Positions 1 to 6,824 of a stretch of 64,000 nt of DNA are shown here, one piece after another (the first letter of the stretch is position 1; the number at the start of each line of letters is the position of its first letter). Location of the stretch: contig CAZSHG010000010.1 of the NCBI GenBank assembly GCA_964606695.1, positions 1 to 64,000 on the forward strand, written 5' to 3'. This DNA comes from CAZSHG01 sp964606695 [NCBI: uncultured bacterium]. GTDB lineage: Bacteria > UBP14 > UBA6098. A program made the position numbers and the translations under genes. The notes beneath the pieces are model-generated. The model did not search any database. It saw only the letters and a list, made by a program, of their open reading frames with translations, and had not been told where the DNA came from.

Positions 1-31
1 TCCGCAAAGCCACGCGGGAGCGGGATTTGGG

Positions 32-1585
32 TTACTTCAAATAGACTACCCGCCGAGACATCTCGTAACCGCCAACCGTCGCCCGCACGAGGTAAACGCC
101 GGAACCGAGAGAGACGTCGGGTTGCCATTTATATGATCCCCCCGCCCTTCGGGCACCCCCCTTAGTAAGGGGGGCAGGGGGGATTCTTTCGACCATTCTG
201 CCGTTTATGTCAAACACCTCAATCGCGTCGATTTCCATTCTTAAATCATCAATCATAATTCTACAATTGCCGTTGAATGGGTTGGGGTAGGCTTCTATTC
301 GGATTGCTTCGGGGAGCGGGCGCGGTTCTTTTACGAAAATCGGGACCGAGGTTATCTCCACCGGATAGCGTCGGAGTGTTGTCGAGCCGTCGCCGAGCTG
401 GCCTCGGTCGTTGCGGCCCCATCCGAACAGGCGGCCGTCGCTGTGAATCGCAAACGCGTGCCCCTGCCCGGTCTCGATTTGCGCGATGTTATCCAGATAT
501 CCGATGTCATCGATGCCGTGGACACGCACTGGCAGGTAGCGGTCGAAGGTCGAGTTATCGCCGACGGAACCGTAGTAATTGTTGCCCCATGCCCAGACCG
601 TGGCGTCGCCGAGGAGGGCGAGCGTGTTCTCCGAGCCGTTCGAGCAGGAGGCAACATCGCCGAAAAAGCCCGTGCCGGAGGCGTCGTGAACATGAACCGG
701 CCTGTCGCGCGGGGTGGCAGTGCCGTCGCCGAGCTGGCCGTCGTAGTTCCTGCCCCATGCCCATAGATAGCCGTCGTCGTCAATAGCGACGCCGTGGCCT
801 GTCGTGCCGAGAACGCCGTGCCGCGCGGCGTCGAAGAGGGCGATTTCGCCGAACATGCCCGTCCCCGCCGAATCGAGGACCGGTTCCGGATAGTATTGAT
901 TAAGCGTCGTGTCGTTTCCGAGCTGACCATCACCGCCGGAGCCCCACGCCCAGAGCGTTTGGTCGCTTCGCAGGGCGTAATTGTATTGCGAGCCGCAGGC
1001 AATCGAGACGACGTCGGCAAACACGCTGTCCGCCGAGTGCAGGACGTTCCGCGCGAGAGGATGAGGATTGTAATCCGCAGTTCCGCGCCCCAACGCGCCG
1101 TAGCGATTCGCGCCCCACGCCCAGACCTCGTCCCATTTGTCGAGCGCGAGGCAATGATAGGCCCCCGCCGAAATCGCGACTATGTCATCGAGCGGGTAAC
1201 CGGAGGAGTCCAGAACAGCAACCGGTAGATGGCGTTCGTCGGTCGAGCCGTCACCAAGCTGGCCCTCGTCGTTGACGCCCCACGCCCAGATTGTGCTGTC
1301 CGATGTTAGAGCAACCGAAAATCCCGCCCCTGCGGAAATCGCGGTGATATTCCAAAGCTCGCCCGTGCCGGCGGAGTTTTTCACGCGAACCGGAAAGTGC
1401 GATTCAGACGTCGTGCCGTCGCCGAGTTGGCCGTAGTCATTCGCGCCCCACGCCCAGACGGAGCCGTCGTCGAGTAATAGCAAAGTATGATCGTTGCCGC
1501 CGGAAATATTGAGTATCGCGGCGAAAGAAACGGTTGCATAGATGCAAATCGTTAGAATCGATATTTGAATCACGATAGATTTCAT
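32..1585 (-). CDS. Secreted RCC1-repeat protein with type IX sorting domain
   Basis: The predicted product is about 517 residues, exported and probably surface-anchored. An N-terminal hydrophobic signal peptide ends near SFAA. About seven RCC1-type blade repeats follow, each with a WAWGxNxxGQLGDGT-like core, which should form a seven-bladed beta-propeller. The C-terminus is a type IX secretion sorting domain (AYPNPFNGNCRI, then IEVFDINGRMVE, ending SRRVVYLK). I chose the ATG of MKSIVIQIS because the longer reading frame begins with a TTG seven codons upstream; neither has a strong Shine-Dalgarno. A GC-rich palindrome is inserted in frame inside the sorting domain and encodes PPAPLTKGGARRAGG-like residues. 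RCC1 propellers usually mediate protein interactions, but the target here is unknown. The gene is followed downstream by the window edge, so its operon context is not visible. Confidence 0.85.
   Translation of the reverse strand: MKSIVIQISILTICIYATVSFAAILNISGGNDHTLLLLDDGSVWAWGANDYGQLGDGTTSESHFPVRVKNSAGTGELWNITAISAGAGFSVALTSDSTIWAWGVNDEGQLGDGSTDERHLPVAVLDSSGYPLDDIVAISAGAYHCLALDKWDEVWAWGANRYGALGRGTADYNPHPLARNVLHSADSVFADVVSIACGSQYNYALRSDQTLWAWGSGGDGQLGNDTTLNQYYPEPVLDSAGTGMFGEIALFDAARHGVLGTTGHGVAIDDDGYLWAWGRNYDGQLGDGTATPRDRPVHVHDASGTGFFGDVASCSNGSENTLALLGDATVWAWGNNYYGSVGDNSTFDRYLPVRVHGIDDIGYLDNIAQIETGQGHAFAIHSDGRLFGWGRNDRGQLGDGSTTLRRYPVEITSVPIFVKEPRPLPEAIRIEAYPNPFNGNCRIMIDDLRMEIDAIEVFDINGRMVERIPPAPLTKGGARRAGGSYKWQPDVSLGSGVYLVRATVGGYEMSRRVVYLK
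138..184. repeat. GC-rich palindromic element inside the sorting-domain coding sequence
   Basis: The stretch has a GCCCTTCGGGC hairpin at 144-154 and a perfect palindrome of six C, TTAGTAA and six G at 156-174, then another G run. It lies in frame inside the C-terminal domain of the RCC1 protein, between the IEVFDINGRMVE strand and the SYKWQPDVSLGSG strand, and adds about 15 residues. A degenerate relative lies in the remnant at 6140-6343. I read it as a small dispersed repeat tolerated in a surface loop. Confidence 0.7.
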
Positions 1586-1772
1586 AGCACTGATAAAGAT
1601 ATACAAAAAGGAGTTAATAAGAAAGAGTTAAAATGATAACTGCAAAAACCGAAATCGCCCCCCAAAAAACAAGGGTTATTTTATATAGTTTTTAGGTTGC
1701 CATATGCTCTTTCATATTGATATGGTTTAAGTATTTCAAAGTCGAATGCGAATCGTTCATGGTTTAACTAAT

Positions 1773-1856
1773 CGCGTTGGTGATTGAACACATTGCGTTG
1801 GTGGTCGATGGCATCGCGCCGACGCGGAACGACTCACCCGACACGGAATGCTCTTT
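1773..1856. repeat. Weak 21-bp-period array (D)
   Basis: GCGTTGG at 1774, GCGTTGG at 1795 and GCGCCGA at 1816 are spaced exactly 21 bp, with partial similarity continuing for another unit. This is less convincing than the arrays at 2092, 2451 and 15729, but it has the same period. Confidence 0.4.
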
Positions 1857-1921
1857 CCCCGAATCGATGTTGGTTTATTTTTGGATAGGCGTGCCACGAA
1901 GCCGAACAGGCGCGGCAAGCC

Positions 1922-2050
1922 TCAGAAAAGTGGCGACATGGGTTCGAGTTCGACGCCGTAGGTCGCGACCCCGACCGCCATCATCTGCGCCCGTGCGAGA
2001 TGCTCCGCGTCGGTATCTTTTGAAATCTGGTTATTTTTGAAAACCATCAT
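1922..2050 (-). CDS. Possible 42-residue protein, unknown
   Basis: A short frame starting MMVFKNNQISKDTDAEHL and ending LEPMSPLF is preceded by an ideal Shine-Dalgarno (AAGGAG, three bases before the first ATG). It has no signal peptide or membrane segment. The 21-bp array at 2092-2195 lies just upstream, where its promoter would be. It resembles nothing I recognise. It may be a real small protein or the 5' remnant of a lost gene; the strong ribosome binding site is the main argument for it. Confidence 0.35.
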   Translation of the reverse strand: MMVFKNNQISKDTDAEHLARAQMMAVGVATYGVELEPMSPLF

Positions 2051-2091
2051 TGTCTCCTTTGTTTTTTTCGATTACGAGATTTCCTCGAACC

Positions 2092-2195
2092 ATTTTGCAC
2101 CCCGGACGGAGTATTTTGCAGGCCTGCAAAATGGTTGCGCGGGTCTGCAAAATGGTCGGTATGCCCTGCAAAATGGTTGCGCGAACCTGAAAAAC
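2092..2195. repeat. 21-bp-period array with central orientation switch (A)
   Basis: ATTTTGCA occurs at 2092 and 2113, then its reverse complement TGCAAAAT at 2125, 2146 and 2167, with a variant TGAAAAAC at 2188. Every step within each orientation is exactly 21 bp. The switch occurs in a perfect 20-bp palindrome at 2113-2132. The A/T-rich core is conserved and the remaining bases of each unit are degenerate and G/C-rich. It is not a CRISPR, because there are no full-length repeats separated by spacers. Confidence 0.85.
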
Positions 2196-2243
2196 AGGCT
2201 GTTCGCCCTCGTAATTCTTTGAATTACAAGAAGTTAACGATTT

Positions 2244-2346
2244 GGGAGAGGATTATCGGTGTGTAACTCATAGTTATATAACTCCTTAATTGAGAGTAGT
2301 TTAGCTTTAAAACTAATATAACTATAAACACCTGAAAATCCTCCCC
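2244..2346. repeat. Short hairpin element with inverted terminal arms
   Basis: The arms at 2244-2262 and 2328-2346 are about 19 bp and imperfectly complementary. They enclose an AT-rich core containing the perfect palindrome AGTTATATAACT (2271-2282). A T-run follows on the plus strand. The size and layout suit either a miniature inverted-repeat element or a long terminator-like hairpin. No flanking target duplication was recognised. Confidence 0.5.
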
Positions 2347-2450
2347 TTTTTTATTTTATTGGGACAGTAGTTATTTCATATACACGATGTGTTCTAATCC
2401 GTGGTTATGTCGTAAAACCCTCAAATCGCTCAACCACGGCCATTATAGGG

Positions 2451-2645
2451 CATCAAAAAGCTATGAGTGGCCATCTAAATCTCAGGATTACACATCTAAA
2501 GCTCGGTTTCCACTTCTGCAAAGTCGGTTTTCGCCATCTAAAGCTCAGGATTGTCTTCCAAATCCACGGGAACGCCATCTAAAAACCCGGCGACACCATC
2601 TAAAAGCGCGGCACGACCGTCTAAAGCCCGATTTCGCCCCCCAAA
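2451..2645. repeat. 21-bp-period array (B)
   Basis: CATCTAAA or close variants (CATCAAAA, TTCTGCAA, CTTCCAAA, CGTCTAAA, CCCCCAAA) occur at 2451, 2472, 2493, 2514, 2535, 2555, 2576, 2597, 2618 and 2638. Steps are 21 bp, with two of 20. All units point the same way. The sequence between cores is degenerate. The period and the A-rich core match arrays A and C, while the exact sequence differs. Confidence 0.85.
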
Positions 2646-2737
2646 TCCCGGCGAAGCCGCATCCTCACCTAATAGCTCGACCATCTCGGTCGGTTTATGG
2701 GACGACTTATACCCTCGTTCCCTCGTATTCCTCTTTT

Positions 2738-2803
2738 CGGAGTTGCACTCCGCAACGCTATTGCCGGCTATGCTTCCATTCGCTAAAACGAAGCACAACT
2801 CCG
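2738..2803. repeat. Nested hairpin downstream of the C39-like gene
   Basis: CGGAGTTG (2738-2745) pairs with CAACTCCG (2796-2803) as an outer stem, and CGGAGT-TGC-ACTCCG forms a competing small hairpin at 2738-2752. It ends just before the stop codon of the following minus-strand gene, so it could act as its 3' structure. It shares CGAAGCA-type motifs with the hairpin cluster at 15998-16150. Confidence 0.5.
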
Positions 2804-2805
2804 CC

Positions 2806-5800
2806 CTATTTCAATAGGACGAATTTGGAAAACCTGTCCTCGCCGCAGAAAGATAACTTCACCAGATAATGCCCGGAACTCAAGCCGTTTAACTGCAGAG
2901 TTTCCGCGATAATGCCGGGTTTTTCTATATTTATCGTTTTATGAATAACTTGCCTTCCAGTTATGTCGATGATCTTCAGTTCGGCTATTCCCGACGATGG
3001 AACCGTGAAGGAGACGAGCGCTGAGGAATTCGTCGGATTTGGAAAAACCGGTTTCAACGAGAAGCGGCGCGGTGCGGAATTCTCTCCTATTCCAGTTACT
3101 CCGAAGATAGCCAGAGTCTGAGTATCCGAACAATATGGCTCGTAAGCTATCCATTCAACAAGGTCGTAGGATAAACTGTCAGGCGTGATTCCGAATATGG
3201 AATCCCCATCGAAGGTTATCCAACCCGGCATACTATAAACAACCGGAAAACCTTCGCCCGCATCGAGATGCCTGATATAGTTTTCTCCCCAGAAAACGGA
3301 ATCATAAACGACCTCCTCCAATTGCGGGCAGTCGCGAACGTAGAGATCGACCTTTGCCGAGTCGGTTCCAAAGCCGTATAATTCGATCATGGCGGTAAAG
3401 CTATATGTCGTGTCGCCAACCGGAGGAACGCCGGATATTATGGAATCGGAAACCGACATCCATGACGGATAATCGCAATAATCGAAAGAATAAGCATAGA
3501 GCAAATTGGGCTTGAATTGATAATATTCCCCCACAACGGCGGTATCTACCGCGGGAACTATTTTTGCGAGATATTCGTATATGTAATTCGTCCCGTAGAA
3601 GATATCGTAGCATTTCGAGGTGCCTTCGGGCGGTTCCAACGAGCAATAAACCTTGAACGAGAAATCCCCGTATTCCTCGCCGCTGTATCCGATCATGCAA
3701 TTGTATCCGGGGCCTGTCCCCGCCGGGCCTATAGCTCTAAGGCTTCCGGTAGGATTGTAAAGATCGACCTGGAGTTTGATATTCTGAAAAGTCCGTGTTA
3801 TAATCCACAATGTATCGCCTTCTTCGAGATGCACCTCGTAATAATCCGTGTCGTTTTCAGGATAGGCTGTATGCCTTTGGAATTGCATTTCGCCCGATAA
3901 AACTATAGGAGTCGCCGACGATAAAACGTCGTCAGGTTCGTAATCGTCGGGAACCATACAGGACGTATCTACAAGCTCGGTTTTCGTCATCCGCAGATGA
4001 TAACATCCGGATGCCTCGCTCATGTCGCTCTTCGATATCGCCATATAATAGACGTCGGTAGAATCGGGGATAAACTCGAACGAAACGCTGTCGCCGAGGC
4101 CGTCGTAAACGGCCATCGTCCCACCGTCGTTGTTCATTATCGATACTACTGGACTGGCGGGATTGCCCGCGCTAATCGAATAACTCTCGAGTGGCGTGGC
4201 TAAAAAGCCAAACCAATCGACGTCGTCCTCGTTATCGAAGTTGCAATTAGCCTCGAATGGAAATCTATAGATCCAATTGGCCGCCTCTCTCGAATCGCCC
4301 CTTTCGTAATCGTCGGGCAAAAGACACGAATCTATTTCTCCAATGAAGAAAGGACTATAGCTTCCATCGCCACTCACGATCTCGCCGTCCTCGAATTGAA
4401 GAATCCTGACCCTCGCTATCGAGGTCGCCAGCGATCCGGGGATTGTCCAGATAAAGCTGTCCGTTACGTCGGGCGACGGGACGAAACCGATTTCGTCGAA
4501 GCCCTTTCCGTCATCGATAGAAAGCTGAACAATGAGCGGCAATGTGGGACTTGCGCCTGTCCAGGAAACTACTAACTCGTTTCCAGGAGAGTATTCGGGG
4601 ACGTCTCCGGGATCGGGTCCGTAAGCTTCCGTATTCAACCCGCTTCCGGGGCAGGGGGAGGTTAACCGTAAATTACGCCCGTCGAGGGAACCGGCCAGAC
4701 TCGCCGCCGTGACTCCCTGCGAGAAAATAGTCCCATAAGTGTAGAATTCGCCAGTATAAGAGTCCGTGCCTGTAATGGAGCAGTAAGTCCACGTCCATCT
4801 CTCGTCGAGGACGTTATCCCAGGTATTATGAAGATAAAGAAGCTCGCCGTCGCCGTATCCAACGGCGGTCATACAATGACAAGCCGTCCCGCTCGGCCTA
4901 TTCCAACAATTGTTCCAGATCACCGGAAAACCGTCGTTGATCTTCGACGTCAGGTTAAAATAACTTGCATCCATAACCTGAGTTATATTAAACGGCAATT
5001 CTTTGTTTTCCACAGTCCTGAACAGCCCGTTGGCGATCCCTTCGAGATGGGTGCCCCCGTAAGAGTAATCGTAAGGGGGATTATACGTCGTGTCCGTGGT
5101 CATGTAACCGGCGATATACCGTTTAAGATCGGGGACGTGATAATTGATTTCAGCATACTTATGATCAACGTGCGAGAAATAACCGGTGATGATCTTCCCC
5201 ACCTCTGTATAGTTCTCCCAATAACCGAACAACATCGCGCCCGAGGTCGGACAACAGCCGTATTCCCAATCAAAATAGGGGACGGTCTCGTAGCCGTCGA
5301 TCATTACATCGACCATAGAAAATATATCGTCGAATTCCTCCCACCTATCTACGAACTCCGACGGCGCGCTTTCCGGTGTAACGTTGTTTTCCGGAATGCG
5401 TAATTCATCGATAAACTCGATAAATTCGCCTTCGCTTATTACCTCGAGAGACATCGGATCGATGAAATGAGTTCCGACATCCCCGGAATATCGGAACAAC
5501 TTGATTCCGAGGGGCATGTAAAATATTCTCGAAAGATAAAGCCCGTCCTCGCCGGTTTCGTTATGGATTATTTTCCGGTATAAATCGTCGTTGACGATTT
5601 CCCAGGGCGGAGCTGGGCAACATTCCAGAATAGGGGATAGGTAACTTCTCGCCGAAACGACTATCCTGCCGTAACCGTTTTCCCAATCCTCGATATTTCG
5701 CGGTTCGACGAACTCGTCCATGCCGATTCGAACCGGGATCATATACGCCACCCTCGTCCCGAGTGGATCGGAATATTCCCAGGCCTCGCCCAGAGCGCAA

Positions 5801-5955
5801 CGCCCGAATTTGTGCGTAGCGTATTCGTTCGCAAATTCGACCGCCCTCTCTTTATCGACTGAATATTCAGCGCTTGCAGGCACCGAAAGTTGAATCGCGG
5901 TCGAACAAAAGGCGGTTGCGATCATTAATATATAGAAAAAAAATAGCCGTTTCAT
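2806..5955 (-). CDS. Secreted C39-like cysteine peptidase with type IX sorting domain
   Basis: The product is about 1049 residues. The start is the ATG of MKRLFFFYILM, which has AGGGG eight bases upstream; the first ATG of the longer frame overlaps that ribosome binding site. After a signal peptide and a propeptide-like region comes a papain-fold C39-like domain: Cys in YGCCPTSGAMLFGYW (near residue 235), His in ACHCMTAVGYG (near 360) and Asn in LYLHNTWDN (near 376), the expected Cys-His-Asn order. Two pre-peptidase C-terminal-like beta domains follow (CLLPDDYERGD and CMVPDDYEPDD segments), then Ig-like domains, then a sorting domain (FPNPTNSSALVSF...IIDITGRQVI). The role is probably extracellular proteolysis or peptide processing; the substrate is unknown. 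Domain order is seen, and activity is inferred from the conserved triad. Confidence 0.85.
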   Translation of the reverse strand: MKRLFFFYILMIATAFCSTAIQLSVPASAEYSVDKERAVEFANEYATHKFGRCALGEAWEYSDPLGTRVAYMIPVRIGMDEFVEPRNIEDWENGYGRIVVSARSYLSPILECCPAPPWEIVNDDLYRKIIHNETGEDGLYLSRIFYMPLGIKLFRYSGDVGTHFIDPMSLEVISEGEFIEFIDELRIPENNVTPESAPSEFVDRWEEFDDIFSMVDVMIDGYETVPYFDWEYGCCPTSGAMLFGYWENYTEVGKIITGYFSHVDHKYAEINYHVPDLKRYIAGYMTTDTTYNPPYDYSYGGTHLEGIANGLFRTVENKELPFNITQVMDASYFNLTSKINDGFPVIWNNCWNRPSGTACHCMTAVGYGDGELLYLHNTWDNVLDERWTWTYCSITGTDSYTGEFYTYGTIFSQGVTAASLAGSLDGRNLRLTSPCPGSGLNTEAYGPDPGDVPEYSPGNELVVSWTGASPTLPLIVQLSIDDGKGFDEIGFVPSPDVTDSFIWTIPGSLATSIARVRILQFEDGEIVSGDGSYSPFFIGEIDSCLLPDDYERGDSREAANWIYRFPFEANCNFDNEDDVDWFGFLATPLESYSISAGNPASPVVSIMNNDGGTMAVYDGLGDSVSFEFIPDSTDVYYMAISKSDMSEASGCYHLRMTKTELVDTSCMVPDDYEPDDVLSSATPIVLSGEMQFQRHTAYPENDTDYYEVHLEEGDTLWIITRTFQNIKLQVDLYNPTGSLRAIGPAGTGPGYNCMIGYSGEEYGDFSFKVYCSLEPPEGTSKCYDIFYGTNYIYEYLAKIVPAVDTAVVGEYYQFKPNLLYAYSFDYCDYPSWMSVSDSIISGVPPVGDTTYSFTAMIELYGFGTDSAKVDLYVRDCPQLEEVVYDSVFWGENYIRHLDAGEGFPVVYSMPGWITFDGDSIFGITPDSLSYDLVEWIAYEPYCSDTQTLAIFGVTGIGENSAPRRFSLKPVFPNPTNSSALVSFTVPSSGIAELKIIDITGRQVIHKTINIEKPGIIAETLQLNGLSSGHYLVKLSFCGEDRFSKFVLLK

Positions 5956-6139
5956 CCGATTATCCCCTTTCAAGTCTTTGAATTTCGTAGTTTAAATTCT
6001 AATGATATTTGACCATTGTGCAAGGCACTATTTAAATATTTTCGAGGATTAATTTATTTTTAAAAGATAGACGGTCTTTAAATTACTTTTCGCAAGCCGC
6101 TTTCCCTTTTTTTCCCCATCCTCGTCCCATAATTCTCCT

Positions 6140-6343
6140 TTATTTTAGATAAATAATTTTACTCGATGCCCTTTCGCCGCCAACCGTCGCCCGAACAAGA
6201 TAGATGCCAGAACCGATGGAGGGGCGGGTTGCCAGTAGTATTATTCCCCCAAACGGGTTCGAGCACCCGCCTTGATTCGCTCGGCACCCCCTTATAAGAT
6301 ACCGTTGAAGCAAGTCGTTTGTCCGCAGGATGAACTCCATCAT
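6140..6343 (-). pseudogene. Remnant of a type IX sorting-domain gene tail
   Basis: The frame ends SIGSGIYLVRATVGG...SSKIIYLK and then stops. This matches the last strands of the sorting domain of the RCC1 protein (LGSGVYLVRATVGG...RRVVYLK). Upstream of it lies a C-rich repeat with a CGGGTTCGAGCACCCG hairpin (about 6246-6300), which is a degenerate relative of the element at 138-184 and occupies the same place in the domain. No signal peptide or body of the protein is present. I read it as the 3' end of a deleted secreted-protein gene. Confidence 0.65.
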
Positions 6344-6824
6344 TGCTCGTGGCTTTTCTCTACCATTTCGATCATCTCCGCCGAAATATTATTTTAACTA
6401 TTCTCATATATAAGAACATTCAAACTATTTGAAAAAATAATTAACCGATAATTAACACTAAACCTTTTTCGATTTCTAAAGTCATAATTTACGAAGTCAG
6501 GTTGATATTGACCGAATTGAAAACCTTAAATCGCGAAAAGTGTTAGTAAGTTATAACGGACATGTTACAATATACTAACACTAATTAATGCCTTTGATAA
6601 TGGATAAAGCGACCCAAATAGGAATAATGAGCTAAAAGTGTTACAAGATTATAACATAATTCTTCCGTTAACGCGTTCTTTATTTAATTTTATTCTAATA
6701 ACTAATTGTATAATAAACGACTATGGGGGATGCCATGTCGCGGCATAACTTATGCTTGACAATAGTAATTAAACGCTTAATTGGGGTTTTAAGTGAAAAA
6801 GTTAAATTTCGCAAGGGTGTAACG
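6344..6824. other. AT-rich upstream region of the CotH gene
   Basis: About 480 bp is without a convincing gene. The frame upstream of the chosen CotH start is open but lacks coding character. It contains the inverted repeat at 6539-6582 and GTTATAAC-type short palindromes, consistent with a promoter and operator region. Confidence 0.5.
6539..6582. promoter_or_regulatory. Inverted repeat, possible operator
   Basis: AGTGTTAGTA (6539-6548) and TACTAACACT (6573-6582) are perfect 10-bp inverted arms separated by 24 bp of AT-rich sequence that contains GTTATAAC. It lies about 240 bp upstream of the CotH start, in otherwise non-coding DNA. It could be a dimeric regulator site. No regulator gene is adjacent. 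Confidence 0.4.

Larger units (their letters stand above)
1607..2805. other. Gene-poor repeat-rich interval
   Basis: About 1.2 kb lies between two sorted-protein genes. The only gene candidate is a 42-codon minus-strand frame at 1922-2050. The rest is repeats: a weak 21-bp-period array (1773-1856), a clear one that changes orientation (2092-2195), a hairpin unit with inverted termini (2244-2346), a third 21-bp array (2451-2645) and nested hairpins (2738-2803). Open reading frames crossing these arrays are artefacts, because 21 is a multiple of three. Confidence 0.7.

Noticed and set aside
277-1228. Long plus-strand and minus-strand frames inside the RCC1 gene
   Set aside because: They are other-frame shadows of a GC-rich repetitive gene with Arg-rich composition and no domain.
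2092-2195. CRISPR array
   Set aside because: Units are 21 bp with short cores and no unique spacers of constant length between identical long repeats; the strand switch is also wrong for a CRISPR.
2037-2869. Several plus-strand frames over arrays A and B, including GLQNGCAGLQNG-like repeats
   Set aside because: Same artefact of the 21-bp period; no coding signals.
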